A stretch of DNA of 64,000 nucleotides, taken from CALJXB01 sp965225935. Its GTDB lineage: Bacteria; Pseudomonadota; Alphaproteobacteria; Kiloniellales; JAKSDN01. A model generated the notes under the pieces. That model had not been told where the DNA came from and did not search any database. It was given only the letters and a program-made list of their open reading frames with translations. This document shows, one piece after another, positions 25,760-32,892 of the stretch (position 1 is the stretch's first letter; each line of letters opens with the position of its first letter). The translations under genes and the position numbers were made by a program. The stretch covers positions 310,001 to 374,000 of the forward strand of contig CBDDCC010000023.1 in assembly GCA_965225935.1 (NCBI GenBank). The letters run 5' to 3'.

Positions 25760-26533
25760 CTAGAAGAGGCCGAGCCGGCGCCCGGCGACGGCGCCCAGGA
25801 GGCTGACGGCGGTGGCCAGCAGCACCGCCACGATCAGCCGGCGGAAGGCGCGTTCGCCGATGCGCGCCGCCGAGAGGCGTCCGAGCAGCACGCCCACCAG
25901 GGTGGCCGGCACCAGGCTTGCGGTGAGGACGAGGGTCGGCTTCTCGACGGCGGCGAAGCCGGCCTGGAACGCCATGGCGGCGAGATAGGAGGGGATGAAG
26001 AGGGCGAGCACCGTGGCCCGCACCGTGTCCTTCGGCCGGGCCCGGGCCGAGAGGCGGGCCGCAGCGACGGGCCCGGGCATGGCCAGGCTCGCGCTCATGG
26101 CCCCGGAGACGAGGCCGATCCCGTAGTCCACCAGGCGGCCAGCGGTCCCATCGCGCCGGGCCTCGCCGCCGCCCGGGGACCAGGAGAGCAGGCCCGAGGC
26201 CGAGAGCGCCATGAAGAGGACCGCCACACCGGCCAGCAGCTTGAGGGCGTCGACGCCGACCTGGAGAAAGACCAGGATGCCGATCGGCAACCCGGCCAGG
26301 CTGCCCAGCAGGAACCGCGCCAGGAGCGGCCGGTCGACCTGCCGGTAGATGGCCGGCGCCAGGACCAGGGCGATCAGCAGGCTCAGCAGGATCGTCACCT
26401 GGACCGCCGCCCCGCTGTCGAGAACCAGCAGGATGATCGGCCCGGCGATGACACCGAAGCCGATCCCCGTGGCCGCCTGCAGCAGGGCCGCCAGCAGCAC
26501 GGCCGCCTGTAGTCCCAGCTCTGTCCCGTCCAT
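25760..26533 (-). CDS. cuyZ: TauE/SafE family exporter, probable CuyZ-like sulfite exporter
   Basis: The 257-residue membrane protein has about eight hydrophobic segments. It shows the duplicated TauE/SafE pattern ATGIGFGVIAGPIILLVL near the N-terminus and GLVSGAMSASLAMPGPVAAARL in the second half. Members export sulfite or other small anions made by desulfonating enzymes. The stop is 10 bp before the start of the CuyA-like gene, so the two form an operon: the lyase would make sulfite and this protein would remove it. Confidence 0.8.
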   Translation of the reverse strand: MDGTELGLQAAVLLAALLQAATGIGFGVIAGPIILLVLDSGAAVQVTILLSLLIALVLAPAIYRQVDRPLLARFLLGSLAGLPIGILVFLQVGVDALKLLAGVAVLFMALSASGLLSWSPGGGEARRDGTAGRLVDYGIGLVSGAMSASLAMPGPVAAARLSARARPKDTVRATVLALFIPSYLAAMAFQAGFAAVEKPTLVLTASLVPATLVGVLLGRLSAARIGERAFRRLIVAVLLATAVSLLGAVAGRRLGLF

Positions 26534-26667
26534 CGCTCGAAGCCGTGCTCCGCCTGGGTTTTCGGGGGCCGCCGAGAGCAGAGCCGCACGGCCCCGGGCG
26601 GCAGGAAACCGCCGCTCCCGTCCTTAATAAATCGGCAGGTGGAAAACATCTAATCATTTCATCCGGA

Positions 26668-26689
26668 TCTAATATTCCATAATATTATG
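26668..26689 (+). promoter_or_regulatory. Candidate LysR operator 1 (TCTAATAT-N6-ATATTATG)
   Basis: A near-perfect dyad TCTAATAT (26668-26675), six bases, then ATATTATG (26682-26689) overlaps the LysR start codon. It lies in the spacer shared with the divergent cuyZ gene. A further TCTAAT half-site is at 26649-26654. The same 8+6+8 arrangement occurs at 29013-29034. Confidence 0.7.
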
Positions 26690-27652
26690 GCCGAATCGCG
26701 CTCCCGGACCGCCAAGCCCGCCATGCTGAACCACCGCCAGATCGAAGCCTTCCGCACGGCCGTCCGCCTCGGCTCGGCCTCGGCCGCCGCCGAGGCGCTG
26801 CACGTCACCCAGCCCGCCGTCAGCCGGCTCATCGCCGACCTGGAGCGCCGGGTGGGCTTCGATCTCTTCGAGCGGCGCCAGCGCGGCCTCCATCCGACCC
26901 GCGACGGCCTGCTGCTCCATGCCGAGGTCGAGCGCTCGTTCCGCGGCATGGACCTGATCGAGCAGGCGGCCGAGGCGATCCGCGGCCAGCGGGTCGGCCA
27001 GGTGCGGGTGATCGCCATCCCGGCCTTCGCCGACGGCTTCCTGTCGCGCACCGCCGGCCACTTCCTCGCCGAGCATCCGGGCGTCCTGGTCGAGCTGGAG
27101 ACCGCCCCCAAGAAGGCGGTCCTGGCCCGGGTGCTGTCGGAGCAGTTCGACCTGGGGGTGGCGACGCTGCCGCTCGCCGAGGCCGGGCTGAGCACCCATC
27201 CGCTCGCCCACCACCGGGCCGTCTGCGTCTGTCCGCTAGAGCATCCCCTGGCGCGCGAGCGGCGCATCGACGTGACCCGACTGGCCGAGGAGCCCTTCAT
27301 CGCCCTCTCCTACGACAGCCCCTTCCGCACCGCGGTCGACCGCCTCTTCGAGGCCGCCCAGCAGACGCCCCGCATCGTCGCCGAGGTGCGCACCCAGCGG
27401 GCGATCTGCAACATGGTGGCGGCCCGGGCGGGGGTCTCCATCGTCGACCCGAGCGTCGCGGCGGACTTCGCGCCGGCGCGGCTGGCGACGGTCCAGGTGC
27501 GCGGCTCGGCGCGCTGGACCGTGGTCGCCGTCACCCCCCAGCGCACCGTCGCCTCGCAAGCCACCGCCGCCTTCCTGGCGGAGCTGACCCGCACCCTGTC
27601 CCCGGGCGCCGCACCGCCGGATAAGCCCGGCGACGGAGACGAGGAGCCCTGA
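26687..27652 (+). CDS. LysR-family transcriptional regulator
   Basis: The 321-residue product has the LysR HTH at residues about 14-75 (LNHRQIEAFRTAVRLGSASAAAEALHVTQPAVSRLIADLERRVGFDLFER) and a ligand-binding domain after residue 95. It is divergent from the cuyZ-cuyA pair and convergent with the TAXI gene. By position it should control desulfonation and uptake. A palindrome overlaps its start codon, consistent with autorepression. GTG/ATG alternatives inside the first 13 residues (for example MLNHRQ) are possible starts. Confidence 0.9.
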   Translation: MAESRSRTAKPAMLNHRQIEAFRTAVRLGSASAAAEALHVTQPAVSRLIADLERRVGFDLFERRQRGLHPTRDGLLLHAEVERSFRGMDLIEQAAEAIRGQRVGQVRVIAIPAFADGFLSRTAGHFLAEHPGVLVELETAPKKAVLARVLSEQFDLGVATLPLAEAGLSTHPLAHHRAVCVCPLEHPLARERRIDVTRLAEEPFIALSYDSPFRTAVDRLFEAAQQTPRIVAEVRTQRAICNMVAARAGVSIVDPSVAADFAPARLATVQVRGSARWTVVAVTPQRTVASQATAAFLAELTRTLSPGAAPPDKPGDGDEEP

Positions 27653-27746
27653 GCGGACGCCGGCACGATCACAGGCTAGACCGAGGGGCGGTTGTCGCCG
27701 TTTCCGGCGACCAGCCGGCAGTCCTCTGAGAACGAGAGACCAGGAG

Positions 27747-27770
27747 AAAAGGGGGAGCACGGGCTCCCCC
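27747..27770 (-). terminator. Intrinsic terminator of the TAXI gene
   Basis: Read on the minus strand, GGGGGAGC (27770-27763) pairs with GCTCCCCC (27758-27751) around four bases and is followed by TTTTCTCC. It lies about 120 bp beyond the TAXI gene stop. On the plus strand the stem is followed by TCTCAGTCC, so it mainly serves the minus-strand transcript. Confidence 0.7.
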
Positions 27771-27891
27771 TCTCAGTCCTTGGCGAATGCGACCGGCCTG
27801 TCCGACCGGCCCCGGCCCTTTTCAGCCTGGTCCCTCGGAGTCCCGTCCAGCGCCCGGCCATCCCGGCGGCGGGGCGGGACCCGGGAGGCCC

Positions 27892-28875
27892 CTACATCCA
27901 GCCGCGCTCCTGGTAGTAACGGAGAGCGCCCTCGTGCAGCGGCGCCGAGAGGCCGTCCTTGATCATCTCCTCCTCCTTCAGGTGCGCGAAGGCGGGATGC
28001 AGGCCCTTGAAGGTGTCGAAGTTATCGAACACCGCCTTGACGATCTCGTAGATCACCTCGGGCGGGGTCTCCGTCGAGGAGACGAAGGTCGCGCCGACGC
28101 CGAAGGTCTGCACGTCCTCCGGGTTGCCCCGGTACATGCCGCCCGGAATGGTGGCGTAGCGGTAGTAGGGGTTCTCCGAAACCAGCTTGTCGACCACCGG
28201 GCCGCTGGCCTCCACCAGGACCGCATCGCAGGAGGAGACGGATTCCTTGGTCAGGCCCGAGGGGTGTCCGACCAGCCAGAAGTAGGCGTCGATCTTGTTG
28301 TCGCAGAGCGCGGCGCCCATCTCGGCCGACTTCAGGCCGCTGGCGAGCGCCAGGTCGTCGCGGCTCCAGCCGAGGGCGGCCTCCAGCACCTCCCAGGTGC
28401 CCCGCGTGCCCGAGCCGGGGTTGCCGATGTTGACCCGGTGGCCCTTGAGGTCGTCCAGGTGCTTGATGCCGGAATCGGCCCGCGCCACGATGGTCACCGG
28501 CTCCGGATGGATGGAGAAGATCGCCCTCAGTCCCTCGAAGGCGCCCTGGTCCTCGAATTTCGAGCTGCCGTGATAGGCGTGGTACTGCCAGTCCGACTGG
28601 GCGACGCCCATGTCGAGCTCGCCTTCGCGGATGACGTTGATGTTGTAGACCGAGCCGCCGGTGGATTCGACCGAGCAGCGCAGCCCGTGCTCCTTGCGGT
28701 TCTTGTTGACCAGGCGGCAGATGGCGCCGCCGGTGGGATAGTAGACGCCGGTCACGCCGCCGGTCCCGATCGAGACGAAGCGGTTCTCCGCCGAAACGCC
28801 GCCGGTTCCGGCGCCCAGCAGCAAGGCCCCGGCCAGCGCCGCCGACGCCGCCAGGGTTGAGATCGACTTCACCAT
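27892..28875 (-). CDS. TAXI-family TRAP transporter solute-binding protein
   Basis: The 327-residue product has a Sec signal peptide (about residues 1-29, ending VSA-EN). The TAXI motif follows as FVSIGTGGVTGVYYPTGGAICRLVNKNRKEHGLRCSVESTGGSVYNINVIREGELDMGVAQSD. TAXI proteins deliver small acids such as glutamate to a fused TRAP permease. No permease gene is next to it, so it is an orphan binding protein here. GGAGGAG lies 6 bp before ATG 28875. The upstream operator copy links it to the LysR/cuy locus, making a sulfonated or amino acid ligand plausible. Confidence 0.93.
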   Translation of the reverse strand: MVKSISTLAASAALAGALLLGAGTGGVSAENRFVSIGTGGVTGVYYPTGGAICRLVNKNRKEHGLRCSVESTGGSVYNINVIREGELDMGVAQSDWQYHAYHGSSKFEDQGAFEGLRAIFSIHPEPVTIVARADSGIKHLDDLKGHRVNIGNPGSGTRGTWEVLEAALGWSRDDLALASGLKSAEMGAALCDNKIDAYFWLVGHPSGLTKESVSSCDAVLVEASGPVVDKLVSENPYYRYATIPGGMYRGNPEDVQTFGVGATFVSSTETPPEVIYEIVKAVFDNFDTFKGLHPAFAHLKEEEMIKDGLSAPLHEGALRYYQERGWM

Positions 28876-29012
28876 AAGAACTCCTCCTCTGTCCCTTGCC
28901 CGCGGATCTCTTCGGAAGGCTCCGAATCTCGTCGGGTCATTTTGCGGATTTTTCGGAATTGCCCTCAGATCTTGCCCCTCACGTGATAGAAAATAAATTC
29001 AATTCTGGAGCG

Positions 29013-29034
29013 TCTAATATGCTGAAATATTATG
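29013..29034 (+). promoter_or_regulatory. Candidate LysR operator 2 (TCTAATAT-N6-ATATTATG)
   Basis: TCTAATAT (29013-29020), GCTGAA, then ATATTATG (29027-29034) copies both arms of the site at the LysR start exactly, with an unrelated 6-base centre. It lies 138 bp upstream of the TAXI start, in an AT-rich stretch between that gene and the mgs-like operon end. Apart from this site and the terminator at 29145-29175, the 354-bp spacer (28876-29229) shows nothing else. Confidence 0.7.
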
Positions 29035-29144
29035 TTAGCGGCCACCGGATTCCGCAGAAATCGGGCGGTTCCGGCGGTGCCGGGTGGGCGCTTCGCGCAC
29101 CCAAGAGCGCCGCCTTCGTCGCGGGCGGCGGCAGGCCTCGGGCA

Positions 29145-29175
29145 AAGAGAACCCCGCACCCGTGAGGGCGCGGGG
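29145..29175 (-). terminator. Probable terminator of amine cluster 1
   Basis: CCCCGC-A-CCC (29152-29161) pairs with GGG-C-GCGGGG (29166-29175) around GTGA. On the minus strand this stem is followed by TTCTCTTT. It lies about 55 bp beyond the last gene of the minus-strand cluster. The U-rich tract is short, so termination may be partial. Confidence 0.5.
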
Positions 29176-29229
29176 CAGGTCAATCACAGGGAAGAAACCT
29201 CTAAAGGAAGCCCCTCGGGCCTCCGTCGC

Positions 29230-29640
29230 TCAGAACTTCCGGTAGGCCTTGTTGAGCTGCACCATGGGGTGCTTCTCGGACATCTGGAACTTGATCAGGA
29301 GCTCGCGCGCTAGCATGTCGCGGTCTTGCTGGTTGTCGGGCAGCGCCATGTCCTCCGGCACGCTGACCCAGCCGTTGATGTTGCGGTCGAAGACCGCCGG
29401 GCGGCCGTCTTCGTAGCCCATGTGGACGTCCTCGAGCCAGTTCAGGTCGTCCCAGCCCATGATCTCCAGGTACTGCTTCAGGAAGGGCGTCAGGCGCTCG
29501 TAGTCGGGCACCAGGTTCACGTCGTAGCGGTAGCCGATGTGCTGCCCGATCTCCTTCTCGCGCTCGGAATCGAGGCCCGTCTCCCGGATGAACTGGTCGA
29601 CGTCCTTGATGTCGCTGCCCTTGTAGCTGGTGCCCGCCAT
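29230..29640 (-). CDS. Unrecognised 136-residue protein ending the mgs-like operon
   Basis: No family recognised. The soluble, acidic product starts MAGTSYKGSDIKDVDQFIRETGLDSEREKEIGQHIGYRYDVNLVPDYERLTPFLKQYLEIMGW. It continues with NWLEDVHMGYEDGRPAVFDRNINGWVSVPEDM. There are no cysteines and no membrane segments. It starts 32 bp after the FMN-subunit gene with GGAAGGA 9 bp before ATG 29640, so it is cotranscribed. A small accessory subunit or assembly factor of the synthase is the simplest guess; there is no direct evidence. Confidence 0.7.
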   Translation of the reverse strand: MAGTSYKGSDIKDVDQFIRETGLDSEREKEIGQHIGYRYDVNLVPDYERLTPFLKQYLEIMGWDDLNWLEDVHMGYEDGRPAVFDRNINGWVSVPEDMALPDNQQDRDMLARELLIKFQMSEKHPMVQLNKAYRKF

Positions 29641-29672
29641 GGCCCCTGTCCTTCCTCGCTCGAGTGCGGTCT

Positions 29673-31052
29673 TCAGAGATGGTGGTAGTCGGCGACGCCG
29701 ACGGTGTAGTCGGTGCCGGCCAGCGGCACGCCGGCCATGGCCGAGGCCTCCATGGTGAGGGCGGCCAGGTCCTCCGGCTCGAGGGAGTGCACGTTGGTCT
29801 TGCCGCAGGCCCGCGCCATCATCTGGGCCTCGATGGTCAGCGTGTGCAGGAAGTTGTAGACCCGCTCGGCCGCCTCGTCGGGGTTGAGTCGCGAGCGCAG
29901 CTCCGGATCCTGGGTCGCCACGCCCACCGGGCAGCGCCCCGTGTGGCAGTGGTAGCAGTAGCCCGCCGGCACGCCGATCTCGCCCTCGAAGTCGGCCTCG
30001 GGGGTGTCCTTGTTGCAGTTGAGGGCCATCATCACCGAGTGCCCGATGGCGATCGCGTCGGCCCCCAGCGCCAGCGCCTTGGCGATGTCGCCGCCGTTGC
30101 GGATGCCGCCGGCGTAGATCAGGGTGATCTCGCCGCGCTTGCCGAGGTCGTCGATGGCGCGCCGCGCCTGGCGGATCGCCGCCATGCCGGGCACGCCGGT
30201 CTCCTCCGTCGCCAGGTGCGGGCCGGCGCCGGTCGAGCCCTCCATGCCGTCGATGTAGATGGAGTCCGGGTCGCACTTCACGGCCATGCGTACGTCGTCG
30301 TAGACCCGCGCCGCGCCCAGCTTGAGCTGGATCGGGATCTGCCAGTCGGTGGCCTCGCGGATCTCCTCGATCTTGAGGGCGAGGTCGTCGGGCCCGAGCC
30401 AGTCGGGATGGCGCGCCGGCGAGCGCTGGTCGATGCCGGCGGGCAGCGAGCGCATCTCGGCCACCTGGTCGGTCACCTTCTGGCCCATCAGGTGGCCGCC
30501 CAGCCCGACCTTGCAGCCCTGGCCGATGAAGAACTCGCAGCCGTCGGCGAGCCGCAGGTGATGCGGGTTGAAGCCGTAGCGCGACTGGATGCACTGGTAG
30601 AACCACTTCTCGGAATAGCGCCGCTCGTCGGGGATCATGCCGCCCTCGCCCGAGCAGGTGGCGCTGCCGGCCATGGTGGCGCCGCGGGCGAGCGCGGTCT
30701 TGGCCTCGTAGCTGAGGGCGCCGAAGCTCATGCCGGTGACGTAGACCGGGATGTCGAGCACCAGCGGCCGCTTGGCGCGCGGACCGATCACGGTCTTGGT
30801 CTCGCACTTCTCGCGGTAGCCCTCGATGACGAAGCGCGTCAGCGTGCCCGGCAGGAAGGTCAGGTCGTCCCAGTGGGGGATCTTCTTGAACAGCGAGAAG
30901 CCCCGCATGCGGTAGCGCCCGAGCTCCGATTTGATGTGGATGTCGTCGATCACCTCGGGGGTGAAGATCTGGCTCTTGCCGAGAATGCTGGTGTTGCGCC
31001 GGGGCGCCTGTTCGGCGGGCGCGATCTTGGGCGCGGCTTCACCTTGCGGCAT
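29673..31052 (-). CDS. mgsC: FMN/Fe-S glutamate synthase-like subunit (MgsC/GlxD type)
   Basis: The 459-residue product is the FMN-binding TIM-barrel of glutamate synthase as a stand-alone protein. It shows VYVTGMSFGALSYEAKTALARGA, CSGEGGM, GIDQRSPARHPDWLGPDDL, LKLGAARVYDD, IDGMEGSTGAGP and YAGGIRNGGDIAKALALGADA. An iron-sulfur motif GYCYHCHTGRCPVGVATQDP follows, with cysteines spaced C-x2-C-x4-C instead of the GltB C-x5-C-x4-C. In MgsABC this subunit moves an amine from a glutamyl amide donor to make N-methylglutamate. AAGGAG lies 9 bp before ATG 31052. Confidence 0.88.
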   Translation of the reverse strand: MPQGEAAPKIAPAEQAPRRNTSILGKSQIFTPEVIDDIHIKSELGRYRMRGFSLFKKIPHWDDLTFLPGTLTRFVIEGYREKCETKTVIGPRAKRPLVLDIPVYVTGMSFGALSYEAKTALARGATMAGSATCSGEGGMIPDERRYSEKWFYQCIQSRYGFNPHHLRLADGCEFFIGQGCKVGLGGHLMGQKVTDQVAEMRSLPAGIDQRSPARHPDWLGPDDLALKIEEIREATDWQIPIQLKLGAARVYDDVRMAVKCDPDSIYIDGMEGSTGAGPHLATEETGVPGMAAIRQARRAIDDLGKRGEITLIYAGGIRNGGDIAKALALGADAIAIGHSVMMALNCNKDTPEADFEGEIGVPAGYCYHCHTGRCPVGVATQDPELRSRLNPDEAAERVYNFLHTLTIEAQMMARACGKTNVHSLEPEDLAALTMEASAMAGVPLAGTDYTVGVADYHHL

Positions 31053-31090
31053 GGCTCTCTACTCCTTGTCCCAGCTTGTCCCTGCGGCCG

Positions 31091-31939
31091 CTAGAGAACG
31101 AGCTTCTTCTCGGTCGGCTCGAGGTTGTCGTAGTTCCACAACTGCTTGCCGGCGACGATCTTCTGGAAGTGGCCGACGCCCTTGTCGGGCACGAGGTCGT
31201 ACTGCTTCAGCTTGCGGTTCAGCCAGTGGCGGTCGAGATCGGTCAGCTCGCCGGGCACCGCGTCGACGCCCAGCTCGCGGATCTTGCCGCCCACGTAGAT
31301 CGTGCCGTCGTACATGGAATCGCCCAGGTTCTTGCCGGCGTTGCCGCAGACCACCATGCGCCCGCGCTGCATCATGAAGCCGGAGAAGGCCCCGGTATCG
31401 CCGCCGACGATGATGGTCCCGCCCTTCATGTCGATGCCGGTGCGCGAGCCGACGCTGCCCCGGCAGACCAGGTCGCCGCCGCGCAAGGCGGCGCCGAAGG
31501 TGGAGCCGGCGTTCTTCTCGATCACCACGGTGCCGGCCATCATGTTCTCGGCGCAGGACCAGCCGACCCGGCCCTGGATGCGCACGTTGGGCCCGTCGAT
31601 CAGGCCGCAGCCGAAGTAGCCCAGGCTGCCCTCGAAGATGAGGTTGAGCCGGTTCAGGATGCCGACGCCGAGCGAGTGCTTGGCACCCGGGTTCTTGACC
31701 ACGATGGTGCCGTGGCCCTCGTTCATCAGATCGCGGATCTTCAGGTTGATGGCCTGGCTGTCCAGCTCGGCCGCGTCGAACTCGGCGCGCTTGTTGAAGT
31801 CCACGTCGTAGGCGTAGGGATAGACGAAGCGCTCCTCTTCCTCCGGCTTGAAGAAGACCTGCTGGGTGCGGCCACGGAGCTGCTCCGTGTGCATCCCCAT
31901 TTCATGGGAGACATGCTCCTCGCCGGTCATGCCTGCCAT
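31091..31939 (-). CDS. mgsB: GXGXG-domain glutamate synthase-like subunit (MgsB/GlxC type)
   Basis: The 282-residue product contains the right-handed beta-helix GXGXG domain of GltB as a separate chain, with repeated G-x-x-x-G units (GGDLVCRGSVGSRTGIDMKGGTIIVGGDTGAFSGFMMQRGRMVVCGNAGKNLGDSMYDGTIYVGGKI). An N-terminal extension of about 75 residues precedes it. ATG 31939 has GAGGAGG 7 bp upstream and overlaps the amidotransferase gene by 13 bp. The role is structural: it shapes the channel between amide hydrolysis and the FMN site. Confidence 0.88.
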   Translation of the reverse strand: MAGMTGEEHVSHEMGMHTEQLRGRTQQVFFKPEEEERFVYPYAYDVDFNKRAEFDAAELDSQAINLKIRDLMNEGHGTIVVKNPGAKHSLGVGILNRLNLIFEGSLGYFGCGLIDGPNVRIQGRVGWSCAENMMAGTVVIEKNAGSTFGAALRGGDLVCRGSVGSRTGIDMKGGTIIVGGDTGAFSGFMMQRGRMVVCGNAGKNLGDSMYDGTIYVGGKIRELGVDAVPGELTDLDRHWLNRKLKQYDLVPDKGVGHFQKIVAGKQLWNYDNLEPTEKKLVL

Positions 31940-32862
31940 ACCCGGACCTCCTCGTCGTAGGGATCGTAGGTGTCGATCTCCTGCGGCACGATCGCGCGGA
32001 TCGCCACCTCCTCGGAGGCGAGCGCCACGATGTCGTCGCCCTCGTAGAGCACCATGGGCTTGGCGGCCATGGTGTCCTTGGCCATGCCCAGCTTGTCGGA
32101 GGTCGCCACCAGGTAGGTGAAGACGCCGTCGATCTCGTCGATCGACTGCCGAAGGGAGTCCTCCAGCGTCTTGCCCTGATTCAGCTTGTCGGCCGTGTAG
32201 ACCGCCAGGAGCTCGGAATCGCAGTTGGACATGAAGCGGTGGCCGCGGCGCTCCAGCTCTCGGCGCATGATCCAGTAGTTCGTGATCTGCCCGTTGTGGA
32301 CCACCGAGATGTCGTTGTAGGGGTAGGCCCAGTAGGGATGGGCGGAGCGGATGTCGACGTCGGACTCGGTCGCCATGCGGGTGTGGCCGATGCCGTGGGT
32401 TCCGATGAAGCCCTTGAGGCCGTACTGGTCGGAGACCACGGTGGCGTCGCCCAGGTCCTTGATCAGCTCCAGCGCGTGGCCGAGGGAGAGGATCTCGACC
32501 CCCTCGAGATCCTCGATGTAGGCCGCCAGGCGCTTCAGGTCGCCGTCGAAGCCGAAGGTGTAGCGGTAGGCGTACTCGGTGGCGGTCTCCTCCTCGTGCA
32601 CCTTGGCGCCCTTCTCGGCCAGGCGCGCGTCGACCGCCGCCTTGCGGTCGAGGATCTCCTGATGGATTTGGAAGCCGCTCGCCAGGTCCTCCTGCTCGGC
32701 CACCTTGAAGCGCATGACGAAGCGGTCGCTCCGGGGCTTGCCGTAGATGGCGAAGCCCGTCGAATCCGGACCGCGGTGCTTCAGGGACTGCAGCATGGCC
32801 GTCATCTCCTGGCCGACGTCCGCGGTCCCCTCGCGGTGGATCACTCCTGCGATTCCACACAT
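31927..32862 (-). CDS. mgsA: Class II glutamine amidotransferase subunit (MgsA/GlxB type)
   Basis: Ntn-type amidotransferase that frees the amine from a glutamine-like amide. The 311-residue product starts MCGIAGVIHREG, exposing the catalytic Cys2 after Met removal. It retains QHRGPDSTG-like KHRGPDSTGFAIYG, GTHGIGHTRMATESDVDIRSAHPYW, SVVHNGQITNYWIMRRELERRGHRFMSNCDSELLAVY and SEEVAI. Thirty base pairs separate it from the upstream ligase gene. Confidence 0.9.
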   Translation of the reverse strand: MCGIAGVIHREGTADVGQEMTAMLQSLKHRGPDSTGFAIYGKPRSDRFVMRFKVAEQEDLASGFQIHQEILDRKAAVDARLAEKGAKVHEEETATEYAYRYTFGFDGDLKRLAAYIEDLEGVEILSLGHALELIKDLGDATVVSDQYGLKGFIGTHGIGHTRMATESDVDIRSAHPYWAYPYNDISVVHNGQITNYWIMRRELERRGHRFMSNCDSELLAVYTADKLNQGKTLEDSLRQSIDEIDGVFTYLVATSDKLGMAKDTMAAKPMVLYEGDDIVALASEEVAIRAIVPQEIDTYDPYDEEVRVWQA

Positions 32863-32892
32863 GTGCCTTCGACTCCTCGTTGCCGCCGATCG

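Noticed and set aside
29673..31052. Calling cluster 1 a plain GltB glutamate synthase
   Set aside because: The GATase, GXGXG and FMN domains are separate chains, no GltD is present, and the Fe-S cysteines have different spacing, so the MgsABC/GlxBCD type fits better.
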